This document shows, piece after piece, positions 1 to 6,599 of a stretch of 64,000 nt of DNA; the stretch's first letter is position 1, and each line of letters opens with the position of its first letter. The notes under the pieces were generated by a model. The model saw nothing but the letters and a program-made list of their open reading frames with translations, was not told where the DNA came from and did not search any database. The DNA lies in NCBI RefSeq assembly GCF_009755725.1, contig NZ_CP046619.1:2418001-2482000 (forward strand), given 5' to 3'. The DNA is from Diaminobutyricimonas sp. LJ205 (lineage in GTDB: Bacteria; Actinomycetota; Actinomycetes; Actinomycetales; Microbacteriaceae). The position numbers and the translations under genes were made by a program.

Positions 1-1
1 T

Positions 2-244
2 ACGCCTCGTCAGTTGGTCGACATCGCCAAATCGAAAGGATTCGATGACCCCGCGGTGAAAGCGGGCGAGATTCTCGAGTGGCTGAAGGCCGACTACGAA
101 CTGGGCCGCGGGCATGGGATGGCTCTTGTGCACGTCATCAAGAAGGGGCCTCAGATTGATTCGAAGCACGTCGGTACGACCGGCTCGCATCGGGACGAAT
201 CCGAAGTCCTCTGGCTCGACGGCATGGAGAGCAAACCCGCGTGA
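2..244 (+). CDS. DUF4287 domain protein, 5' end cut off by the window
   Basis: The reading frame is open from base 2, and the residues before the first TTG (TPRQLVDIAKSKGF) already match the DUF4287 family, so the true start lies upstream. What remains is the conserved core: the KAGEILEWLKADY helix, the GRGHGMALVHVIKKG helix and a basic/acidic tail ending in HVGTTGSHRDESEVLWLDG. Family members are short cytoplasmic proteins, usually 70-180 residues, with no assigned biochemical role; the helices look nucleic-acid-binding, but that is inference. It converges on the serine hydrolase at 270. The family call is secure and the function is unknown. Confidence 0.8.
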   Translation, partial: TPRQLVDIAKSKGFDDPAVKAGEILEWLKADYELGRGHGMALVHVIKKGPQIDSKHVGTTGSHRDESEVLWLDGMESKPA

Positions 245-269
245 CCACCACGCCCCCTGGTAGTGGGTC

Positions 270-1283
270 TCAGCGGAGGGACGTGTTGATCGCCTCGGCG
301 AGAGCGCCGATCACCGGCCAGGCGCCCTCCGAACTGTTCCCGAGCACGGACACCGTCGTCTGAGTCGCGACCAGGTGCGTCGAGCGGAACGATGTACCCG
401 CGTCGTAGCCCTCGAGGATCAGGGCAGGATGCGTGGCGTGCAGCCAGAAGCCCATTCCGTAGCGCTTGCGCTCGTCGGGCACGTCGTGGCGCGGGCGGAT
501 CATCTCGTCGACCGTGGCGCGCGCGACGATGCGGCCCTCCAGCAGCGCGAGCCAGAAGCGGTGCAGGTCAGCGGCGGTCGTGAAGATTCCCCCGTCGCCG
601 TTGCCGAGTACCGGGAGGTGCAACGTGTTGGCGAGGTCGCCCTCGCTATCGATGTACCCCAGCGCTGCGTCGCCCGGCAGCGCGTTGAGCGGAAGGAAGC
701 CCGTGCGCTCGAGACCGGCGGGTTCCAACACGAGGCGCTGTACGACCTGGTGGTAGGTCTCTCCGGTGGCGCGCTCGAGCAGCACCGCCAGCACCATGTA
801 GCCACCGTTGCAGTAGGCAAAGCGCTCTCCGGGCGCGAAGGCCTGCGGATGGCCGTCGAGCATGGGTAGGAACGCCTCTGCCGTCGTGAGGGTGTGCGCG
901 GGGAGGCTCAGCACGTGGTCGCTTGGCTCCCAGTCGGACTCCTCATCGAGGTAGTCGCCGATGCCGGAGGTATGCGTGAGCAGGTGCTCGATCGTCACGG
1001 CGTCGTCGATGAGGGGAAGGTCGTCACCGAGGAGTACGCGCGCGGGCTGGTCGAGTCGCAACGTGCCCTGCTCCACCAGCCGCATCACCGCGAGAGCCGT
1101 GAAACCCTTACCGCCACTGGCGATCCCGATGCGCGCATCGGGAGTCATGGGCACCCTGTGAGCCCGGTGCAGATACCCCCCGCACCGCTCGAGCGTCCGC
1201 TCGTCGGCGACGTCGACGGTGGCAACGCCAGTGAAGGTTCGCTTGGCGATGGCCGCGTCGAACTGGGCGGGATCGACGTTCAT
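270..1283 (-). CDS. Serine hydrolase of the class C beta-lactamase/DD-peptidase fold
   Basis: 337 residues, ATG start with an AAGGGGGA ribosome site 5 nt upstream. The catalytic SxxK motif appears as SGGK near residue 56 and is followed by the helix GFTALAVMRLVEQG. The second motif YxN appears as YCNGGYMVLAVL near residue 157. The C-terminal strand that normally carries HxG or KTG is atypical (HLVATQTTVSVLGNSSEG). The family covers esterases, D-aminopeptidases and penicillin-binding-like proteins. No signal peptide is visible, so it is probably cytoplasmic. The substrate cannot be deduced. It stands alone, with a tRNA gene upstream on the same strand. Confidence 0.85.
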   Translation of the reverse strand: MNVDPAQFDAAIAKRTFTGVATVDVADERTLERCGGYLHRAHRVPMTPDARIGIASGGKGFTALAVMRLVEQGTLRLDQPARVLLGDDLPLIDDAVTIEHLLTHTSGIGDYLDEESDWEPSDHVLSLPAHTLTTAEAFLPMLDGHPQAFAPGERFAYCNGGYMVLAVLLERATGETYHQVVQRLVLEPAGLERTGFLPLNALPGDAALGYIDSEGDLANTLHLPVLGNGDGGIFTTAADLHRFWLALLEGRIVARATVDEMIRPRHDVPDERKRYGMGFWLHATHPALILEGYDAGTSFRSTHLVATQTTVSVLGNSSEGAWPVIGALAEAINTSLR

Positions 1284-1346
1284 GAGTCCCCCTTCGGAAC
1301 AGTCAAGCCCCCGACGCGTTCTGCGACCGGGGGCTTGTGTGCATTT

Positions 1347-1422
1347 TGGTGGACCTAAGGGGATTCGAACCCCTGACCTCCTCGATGCGAACGAGGCGCG
1401 CTACCAACTGCGCCATAGGCCC
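1347..1422 (-). tRNA. tRNA-Ala (anticodon CGC)
   Basis: A full cloverleaf reads on the minus strand: acceptor GGGCCTA/TAGGTCC with one G-U pair, D-stem GCGC/GCGC, anticodon stem CCTCG/CGAGG with loop TTCGCAT, and T-arm AGGGG-TTCGAAT-CCCCT. Discriminator A and an encoded CCA end bring it to 76 nt. The anticodon CGC reads the alanine codon GCG. Confidence 0.95.
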
Positions 1423-1441
1423 AAACTGCCTGAACAGGTTA

Positions 1442-1564
1442 TCACCCTGCGGGAACCGGTTCACACACGTGCCGCGTGCGTTCGATCATTCGACCGCAGT
1501 CCGGGCAGACCTGATCGAGCCAGCAGACCGGGTCGCCGGCATCCGTGAGCTCGTGGTCGGGCAT
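1442..1564 (-). CDS. 40-residue four-cysteine small protein
   Basis: An ATG-to-TGA frame of 40 codons lies between the membrane-protein gene (42 nt upstream) and tRNA-Ala. It reads MPDHELTDAGDPVCWLDQVC, then PDCGRMIERTRHVCEPVPAG. Cysteines at 14, 20, 23 and 34 include a CxxC pair, and with the histidines they could form a small zinc-binding unit. No strong Shine-Dalgarno sequence is seen, so expression probably depends on the upstream gene. That it is a gene is an inference from the compact Cys spacing and from filling an otherwise empty gap on the same strand. Function is unknown. Confidence 0.6.
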   Translation of the reverse strand: MPDHELTDAGDPVCWLDQVCPDCGRMIERTRHVCEPVPAG

Positions 1565-1606
1565 GAGGGCAGGATACGCCCGGCGGAGGAGTGCGGGGGC
1601 GACTGG

Positions 1607-2515
1607 TTACGCGCGACGGCGACGGCGGAGGACGGCGTCGAGGTCCGGGGCGGAGGTGTCGACATCCGCCACGATGCCCATGTTCGCGAACCGGCTCTGC
1701 ACCTTGGCGTTGATCGGCACGACCTCGGGCTCGGCGTGCGCCGCGACGAGGGCACGCTGGCGCTCCTCCTCCTTGGCACGCAGCTCCTCGATCAGATCGA
1801 CGCCGACCACGACCGGCTTCTGCGGCGCGGGCTTCGACATGTACAGCGGCTTCGGCACCGGCACCGGCGTCCACTCGCGAGTGACCTGTTCGACGGGAGG
1901 TGCCACGACCCGCGCCCGACGCGGAGCCTCGACGACGATCGGCTCGGCGATCGCCCGGGCCAGGCGGGCGCGTCCGGTTGCGGCCAGGCGTCCCAGCATC
2001 CACAGTGCGACACCGCCGACAGCAGTGGCCGCACCAAGCACCAGCCAGGACGCCACGACAGCCCCGGTGGTCACCATCAGGCCGACCTGGGCGATGAACG
2101 TGATGAACGAGGCGAGCAGCACCAGCGATGTGACCGCGCGGGTGCGTCGAAGGCGAGCGGCGGCCGCGGATGCCGCGACCTGCGCCGCGATCAGCGGATC
2201 GGTGTCCGCAAGCTGCCGAGCGGACGCACGTGCCGCAGCCGCTTCCCTGGCACGGGCGACGGCTTCGTCGTGCTGCGCCTGCAGTCGGAGGGCACGCTGC
2301 TGGGTGGCAACCTCACGGGCGGTGGACTCGGCGCGCACCGCGTGCGGGACTTCGGCGGTCTGCGCCATCACCCGCAGGGTCTGCTGCAGCCGCACCGCAT
2401 TGCGCTCGGTCGCCAGGTACTCGCGGCGCTTCACCCAACTGGGCAGAAGGTAGCCAAGCCACAACAGCGCGGCAACGGCCAGCATGACCGCTGTACCCAC
2501 CCCCGAGGATTCCAT
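1607..2515 (-). CDS. Conserved membrane protein with coiled-coil segment
   Basis: 302 residues. One transmembrane helix near residues 8-27 (VMLAVAALLWLGYLLPSW) is followed by an Ala/Arg/Gln-rich amphipathic stretch (about 40-120) that looks coiled-coil. Two more helices lie near 127-172, and a long cytoplasmic-looking tail ends in SRFANMGIVADVDTSAPDLD and a run of arginines. I recognise no enzymatic motif. The topology and tail resemble a conserved hypothetical protein of Microbacteriaceae, but this is not a functional assignment. The small Cys protein at 1442 follows on the same strand. Confidence 0.7.
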   Translation of the reverse strand: MESSGVGTAVMLAVAALLWLGYLLPSWVKRREYLATERNAVRLQQTLRVMAQTAEVPHAVRAESTAREVATQQRALRLQAQHDEAVARAREAAAARASARQLADTDPLIAAQVAASAAAARLRRTRAVTSLVLLASFITFIAQVGLMVTTGAVVASWLVLGAATAVGGVALWMLGRLAATGRARLARAIAEPIVVEAPRRARVVAPPVEQVTREWTPVPVPKPLYMSKPAPQKPVVVGVDLIEELRAKEEERQRALVAAHAEPEVVPINAKVQSRFANMGIVADVDTSAPDLDAVLRRRRRA

Positions 2516-2640
2516 GTCACTACCGTATCGATCCGGCAGGCGTGGGATTCACCATCCGGTGGGCGTGTCATGCAACGCATGTCGCGCAGTGGGGTGTCTT
2601 GCGACGGAAATCACCGGTCGCGGACGACTCGCGAGCGGAT

Positions 2641-3294
2641 TCAGCCGAGCCGCAGCGGAGTCTGCGCCAACGCCCGGTCGGAGGCCGGCACCACTCCGGC
2701 GCCTTCCGGCACCCGGCCCTCGAGCCACCTGCGCAGCACGCCCTGCGGCAGCTCGTCGGAGGTGAGCGCGAAGCAGAAGTGGTCGCGCCAGTCGCCGTCG
2801 ATGTGGATGTACCGGCGGCGCAGTCCCTCGTAGCGGAAGCCCAGTTTCTGGACCACGCGCAGGCTGGGCTCGTTCTCGGGGCGGATGCAAATCTCCATCC
2901 GGTGCAGGCCGAGCGAGAAGAAGCAGTAGTCGGTGGCGAGCGCCACCGCGGTCGGGGTCGCGCCGCGGCCGGCGAAGCGCTCCGACACCCAGTACCCGAT
3001 CGTGGCGCTTGACAGCGACCCGTAGCTGATCGACGACACGTTCAACTGCCCGGCGAATTCACCGTTCGACTCGACGACGAACGGCAGCCCCGACCCCGCG
3101 CGCGCATTCGCGAGCAGCGAGCGAATAGTTGCCCGGGCGTCGTAGCTGCCCTGGCCGGCCGGGTTGGTGGCCTCCCACCGCCGCAGCCAGCCACGGTTCA
3201 CTGCCAGTTCGTGCTCGAGGGTGCGGGCATCCCGCAACCGAATAGGACGGATGCCGGTCTGGCCTGACCTCAGCGTGGGGATCGGGGCGGGCAT
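2641..3294 (-). CDS. GNAT-family N-acetyltransferase, RimJ/RimL type
   Basis: 217 residues. The N-terminal strand GIRPIRLRDARTLEHEL, the central IGYWVSERFAGRGATPTAVA, which is the acetyl-CoA pyrophosphate-binding loop (R/Q-x-x-G-x-G/A), and the GLHRMEICIRPENEPSLRVV segment are typical of the RimJ/RimL (Acetyltransf_3) branch that acetylates protein N-termini or small amines. The start lies 12 nt after the galU stop, so the two genes probably share a transcript. The true acceptor is unknown; a ribosomal-protein N-terminus is only the family precedent. Confidence 0.88.
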   Translation of the reverse strand: MPAPIPTLRSGQTGIRPIRLRDARTLEHELAVNRGWLRRWEATNPAGQGSYDARATIRSLLANARAGSGLPFVVESNGEFAGQLNVSSISYGSLSSATIGYWVSERFAGRGATPTAVALATDYCFFSLGLHRMEICIRPENEPSLRVVQKLGFRYEGLRRRYIHIDGDWRDHFCFALTSDELPQGVLRRWLEGRVPEGAGVVPASDRALAQTPLRLG

Positions 3295-3306
3295 GACGAA
3301 TCGGTA

Positions 3307-4200
3307 TTAGTCGAGGCCTGCGACGAAGTCCTTGAGCCACGGCGCGAAGTCCGGGCCGAGGTCCTGGCGGTCAACGGCGAGCTGCACGATGGCCTTCAGG
3401 TAGTCCAGGCGGTCACCGGTGTCGTAGCGGCGACCGCGGAACACCACGCCGTAGACGCCGCCGGTCCAATCCGGTGCGGTCGCCAGCTCCTCGAGCGCGT
3501 CGGTGAGCTGGATCTCGCCGCCCTTGCCCGGCTTGGTCTTCTCGAGCACATCGAATACCTCGGGCTTCAGCACGTAGCGTCCGATCACGGCCAGGTTCGA
3601 GGGCGCGGTGCCAGGGGCGGGCTTTTCCACCATGCCGGTGATTCGCACCACGTCATCCTCATCAGTGGGCTCGACCGTGGCGACACCGTACAGGTGCGCG
3701 ATCTCCGGATCAACCTCGAGCAGCGCGACGACGGAGCAGTTGCGCTCACTCTGCACGTCGATCATCCGGCTGAGCAGTACATCACGGGCGTCGATGATGT
3801 CGTCACCCAGCAGCACTGCGAACGGCTCGTGGCCGACGTGCATCTTGGCACGCAGCACGGCGTGGCCCAGCCCGAGCGGGTCGCCCTGGCGCACGTAGTG
3901 CACGTCGGCGAGGTGGCTGGAGTGGTTGACCTTCTCGAGCTTGTCGGTGTCGCCCTTCCTCGTGAGCGCAGCTTCAAGCTCGCCCGCACGATCGAAGTGG
4001 TTCTCGAGAGCGTTCTTGTTGCGGCCGGTGATCATCAGGACGTCGGTCAGCCCGGCGGCCACCGCCTCTTCGACGACGTACTGGATGGCAGGCTTGTCAA
4101 CGACGGGGAGCATTTCCTTCGGCATGGCTTTCGTGGCCGGAAGAAATCGGGTACCCAAGCCTGCGACGGGGATGACTGCTTTCGAAATGTGGAACGCCAT
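3307..4200 (-). CDS. galU: UTP-glucose-1-phosphate uridylyltransferase
   Basis: 297 residues, full length for bacterial GalU. The nucleotide-binding signature VAGLGTRFLPATKAMPKEML is near residue 12, DKPAIQYVVEEA follows, and VEKPAPGTAPSNLAVIGRY is the conserved middle segment. The enzyme forms UDP-glucose from glucose-1-phosphate and UTP for cell-wall glycans and trehalose. It is divergent from the folate gene at 4240 across a 39-nt gap, and the GNAT gene follows 12 nt downstream. Confidence 0.95.
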   Translation of the reverse strand: MAFHISKAVIPVAGLGTRFLPATKAMPKEMLPVVDKPAIQYVVEEAVAAGLTDVLMITGRNKNALENHFDRAGELEAALTRKGDTDKLEKVNHSSHLADVHYVRQGDPLGLGHAVLRAKMHVGHEPFAVLLGDDIIDARDVLLSRMIDVQSERNCSVVALLEVDPEIAHLYGVATVEPTDEDDVVRITGMVEKPAPGTAPSNLAVIGRYVLKPEVFDVLEKTKPGKGGEIQLTDALEELATAPDWTGGVYGVVFRGRRYDTGDRLDYLKAIVQLAVDRQDLGPDFAPWLKDFVAGLD

Positions 4201-4227
4201 GGGCCAAGGTTAGTGGTCAGACCCGAA

Positions 4228-4233
4228 TAGACT
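4228..4233 (+). promoter_or_regulatory. -10 box of a probable leaderless promoter
   Basis: TAGACT ends 6 nt before the ATG at 4240, so transcription would begin at or next to the start codon. This favours the ATG at 4240 over an in-frame TTG at 4234 and suggests a leaderless mRNA, common in Actinobacteria. Confidence 0.5.
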
Positions 4234-4239
4234 TTGAGT

Positions 4240-4821
4240 ATGGCCCCCGACCCGAGCCACGAGAAGCGCGCGCTTCGAGCCGAACTCCGTGAGCGACGAC
4301 GCACGATGACGGCACCGGAACGGCTTAATGCTGCGGATGCTCTCACCCGTAATCTGCAGGATCTGACAGCCGGTCGGGATGTGCAGTCCCTGGCGACCTA
4401 CTTGTCCACGCCCGATGAGCCGCCTACGCGGGACTTCGTGCATTGGGCGCACGAGCGCGGCATCCGGGTGCTGATCCCGGTTTCACGCGACGACGGGCTG
4501 CTCGACTGGGCGGTCTACGACGGCTCCGAAGAAGAGGACCTGCTCGGCATGCCCACCTCGGGCAGCGAGCTGCTCGGCCCCATCGTGATCAACGAGGTGG
4601 ACCTGATCGTGGTGCCCGCAGCATGCGTGGACCGCACCGGGATGCGGATGGGCTGGGGTCGCGGATATTTCGACAAGACCTTGGGTTCCATGGAAAAATG
4701 CCCGCCGGTTTATGCTGTGGTCTTCGACAACGAGTTTGTCGAGACCGTGCCCAGAGAAGTGCATGATCAACCCGTGGACGGGGTCGTCACCCCGTCCGGG
4801 ATCGTTTCTTTCAAGGATTGA
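4240..4821 (+). CDS. 5-formyltetrahydrofolate cyclo-ligase
   Basis: 193 residues from the ATG. The enzyme converts 5-formyl-THF to 5,10-methenyl-THF using ATP. The N-terminal basic helix (KRALRAELRERRRTMTAPER) and the C-terminal signature GMRMGWGRGYFDKTL, which forms the ATP/substrate loop, are both present, and DLIVVPAACVD precedes the signature as usual. It is probably co-transcribed with fmdB-like and mscL: the next start is 2 nt beyond the stop. It is the first folate gene in the window; another folate group lies at 54.7-58.3 kb. Confidence 0.93.
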   Translation: MAPDPSHEKRALRAELRERRRTMTAPERLNAADALTRNLQDLTAGRDVQSLATYLSTPDEPPTRDFVHWAHERGIRVLIPVSRDDGLLDWAVYDGSEEEDLLGMPTSGSELLGPIVINEVDLIVVPAACVDRTGMRMGWGRGYFDKTLGSMEKCPPVYAVVFDNEFVETVPREVHDQPVDGVVTPSGIVSFKD

Positions 4822-4823
4822 CT

Positions 4824-5186
4824 GTGCCTACTTACTCTTATCGCTGCACCGAGTGCCAGAACTCGTTCGACATTCACCAGTCGTTTTCGGATGACTCGCT
4901 GACCGTGTGCCCGAGCTGCAGCGGCAAGCTGCGCAAGCTCTACAACACCGTCGGCGTGACCTTCAACGGGTCGGGCTTCTACCGCACGGACAGCCGCGCG
5001 GCGGCGGGGTCCGGCTCGGGCTCGGGCTCCTCCTCGGACTCCTCGAGCTCGTCGTCTGGTTCTGGCGGCTCCTCTTCGGGCTCTTCGGGCTCTTCGAGCT
5101 CTTCCAGTTCTTCCGGTTCTTCCAGTTCTTCCTCAAGCTCCTCCACGAGCAAGACAACGACTTCCAGCAGCCCTGCCGCTGGGTGA
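4824..5186 (+). CDS. FmdB-family zinc-ribbon protein with long Ser-rich tail
   Basis: 120 residues from GTG. The first 50 residues are the FmdB putative regulatory ribbon: MPTYSYRCTECQ with CxxC, then CPSCSGKLRKLYNTVGVTF and GSGFYRTDSR. After residue about 53 the protein becomes an almost pure Ser/Gly tail of some 60 residues (SGSGSSSDSSSSSSG and similar), ending TSKTTTSSSPAAG. The ribbon should bind one zinc; the family has no proven role. The tail is encoded by short quasi-repeats (CTCTTCGGG, CTCTTCCAG) and would be disordered. It is the middle gene of an apparent three-gene unit. Confidence 0.88.
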   Translation: MPTYSYRCTECQNSFDIHQSFSDDSLTVCPSCSGKLRKLYNTVGVTFNGSGFYRTDSRAAAGSGSGSGSSSDSSSSSSGSGGSSSGSSGSSSSSSSSGSSSSSSSSSTSKTTTSSSPAAG

Positions 5187-5224
5187 CCCGCGCCGCCTGT
5201 CTCGCTCGGACTGAAGGAGTATCA

Positions 5225-5665
5225 GTGCTCAAGGGATTCAAAGACTTCATCACGCGCGGCAATGTCATCGACCTGGCCGTCGCCGTGGTCATTGGCACTG
5301 CGTTCACCGCGATTGTCAATGCTCTGGTCGATTCACTGCTGAATCCCTTGGTCGGCGCGTTGTTCAACGCGGAAAGCCTCAAGGACGCGTTCGTCGTCAG
5401 CATCCCGACCATGTCCGGTGGTGCCGCCGAGCTCGGCTTCGGCGCGATCATCGCGGCGGTGATCCAGTTCCTGCTGGTCGCCCTGGTCGTCTACTTCGTC
5501 TTCGTGTTCCCGATGAACAAGTTCCGGGAGCATGCCGCCGCCCGCCGAGCCGGCGAGCCCGGCGCATCGGTCGAGGAGTCAGCGCCCACCGAGACCGAAC
5601 TGCTCGCCGAGATCCGCGACCTGATCGCCGCCCGCAACGAGACGGGCCGCCACTCGGGCGCGTAG
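5225..5665 (+). CDS. mscL: Large-conductance mechanosensitive channel MscL
   Basis: 146 residues. Start GTG at 5225 is chosen because AAGGAG lies 6 nt upstream and the protein then begins MLKGFKDFITRGNVIDLAVA, the canonical MscL N-terminus. TM1 (AVAVVIGTAFTAIVNALVDS) is the pore helix, and TM2 near residues 70-95 is AAVIQFLLVALVVYFVFVFP. The cytoplasmic helix contains ETELLAEIRDLIAA. It relieves hypo-osmotic shock in the plasma membrane. The same frame stays open upstream through the fmdB tail, but nothing supports translation from there. Confidence 0.96.
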   Translation: MLKGFKDFITRGNVIDLAVAVVIGTAFTAIVNALVDSLLNPLVGALFNAESLKDAFVVSIPTMSGGAAELGFGAIIAAVIQFLLVALVVYFVFVFPMNKFREHAAARRAGEPGASVEESAPTETELLAEIRDLIAARNETGRHSGA

Positions 5666-5696
5666 GCTTTCCGGCTGAAGCGCACGGCGACCGCAC

Positions 5697-5790
5697 TTCA
5701 GGTGGACGTGACCCGGGCCCATTTCGGGTGGACGTGGACCAGGGCGCATTTCGGGTGAACGGGGATCGGGTGGCCATGGATCGGGTGAAG
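5697..5790. repeat. Imperfect tandem repeat, about 27-bp unit
   Basis: Three consecutive units begin TTCAGGTGGACG, TTCGGGTGGACG and TTCGGGTGAACG, and a degenerate fourth (GGATCGGGTGAAGG) follows. It sits just after mscL in a gene-free stretch running to 6362. Confidence 0.7.
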
Positions 5791-5796
5791 GTAGTG

Positions 5797-5829
5797 CGTT
5801 TTTGCAATGTCACCCCACGGTGACATTCC
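5797..5829. repeat. Palindromic element GTTTTTGCAATGTCAC, copy 1
   Basis: AATGTCACC (5806-5814) and GGTGACATT (5819-5827) are perfect 9-bp arms with a CCAC loop, preceded by GTTTTTGC. A second copy with the same lead-in lies at 54522. It may act as a terminator for mscL or belong to a REP-like family. Confidence 0.65.
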
Positions 5830-5874
5830 GAGAACGGCGGGTCTTCCCGAAAACATCGGAACACAGCACGCTTC

Positions 5875-5921
5875 CGCTGGTCGAGCTTGCCGAGACCAGG
5901 TCTCGGCCGGCTCGACCAGCG
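5875..5921. repeat. Inverted copies of the CTGGTCGAGCTTGCCGAGACC repeat
   Basis: CGCTGGTCGAGC...GCCGAGACC is followed at once by its near-complement GGTCTCGGC...GCTCGACCAGCG, giving a long hairpin. The same unit occurs at 29017-29041, 33044-33105 and about 61502-61527, so it is a dispersed intergenic repeat. Confidence 0.75.
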
Positions 5922-6097
5922 ACCATTGGCCGCGCGCGCGGGCCATTGTTGCACTCCCGGTGCTCTCGCTGAGCGGCGCGCCGCGGGAAGTTGCGTGCGC
6001 GGCTGAACGTTCGCCAGCGCCCGCAACTTTGGACCGCGCGGTGTTTCGCTGACTGCGCGCGGGTTCTAACTCCAGCGGAGTTCTCGCAACACCGCGC

Positions 6098-6345
6098 AGT
6101 CGTAGGGCGGGGTGCACAACCTCCGCGGAGTCGTAGGGCGGGGTGCACAAACCTCCGCGGAGTCGTAGGCTCAGGCCGGATTCGGATGCGGGGTGGTCCG
6201 AGACGCGTCACTCGCTTCGGTCGCGGCGCTCCTCAACCAGCGGAAGTGGGGCTCGGGGCGCCCCTCAACCACCGGAAGGGGAGCTTGCGGGACTCCTCAA
6301 CCACTGGATGGCGGCCGCGGCGCGCGTCAACCAACCGGCGCGGGC
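6098..6345. repeat. Tandem 31-32-bp repeat followed by degenerate GAGACGCG...CTCCTCAACC copies
   Basis: A unit starting AGTCGTAGGGCGGGGTGCAC is repeated back to back (6098-6128, 6129-6160), with a third partial copy. From 6198 comes GAGACGCGTCACTCGC...GCTCCTCAACCAGCGG and then shortened CCTCAACCACCGG-type remnants up to about 6345. No convincing gene is seen between 5922 and 6362. Confidence 0.65.
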
Positions 6346-6362
6346 TCGCGACCGGGTGGCGA

Positions 6363-6599
6363 CTACCCCCAGTGGGGCGGCTTGTCGGCCTTCAGCCGGT
6401 CGTCGTTCTCGTGCTCGTTGTGACGCGGCGGTTCCGCGGTCGGCGTTGGATCGGTGCCCGGAGGCGGCGGAGTCGTCACCCGCCGACGTTTCCGCTCCCG
6501 TGGCGCCGACTCACCAGGCGACTTACCGGCCGCCTCACCCCGCGACTCCCCCGCCGCTGACTCGGCGCCAGCGGGGAGCTTCCCATCAGATTCAGACAC
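6363..6599 (-). CDS. Small hydrophilic protein coupled to the helicase-like gene
   Basis: 78 residues, probably disordered: an Ala/Glu/Ser/Gly-rich first half, a basic patch RERKRRRVTTPPPPG, and an end DDRLKADKPPHWG that looks constrained. Its start at 6599 overlaps the stop of the upstream helicase-like gene (6592) by 8 nt, the usual sign of translational coupling. No domain is recognisable. It may be a partner of the upstream protein, judged from position only. Confidence 0.55.
   Translation of the reverse strand: MSESDGKLPAGAESAAGESRGEAAGKSPGESAPRERKRRRVTTPPPPGTDPTPTAEPPRHNEHENDDRLKADKPPHWG

Noticed and set aside
4907..5224. Longer MscL starting inside fmdB
   Set aside because: The upstream frame is repeat-derived and unlike MscL; the GTG at 5225 has a good ribosome site and the canonical N-terminus.
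6098..6345. CRISPR array
   Set aside because: Repeat units are few, adjacent or degenerate, without uniform spacers or cas genes.
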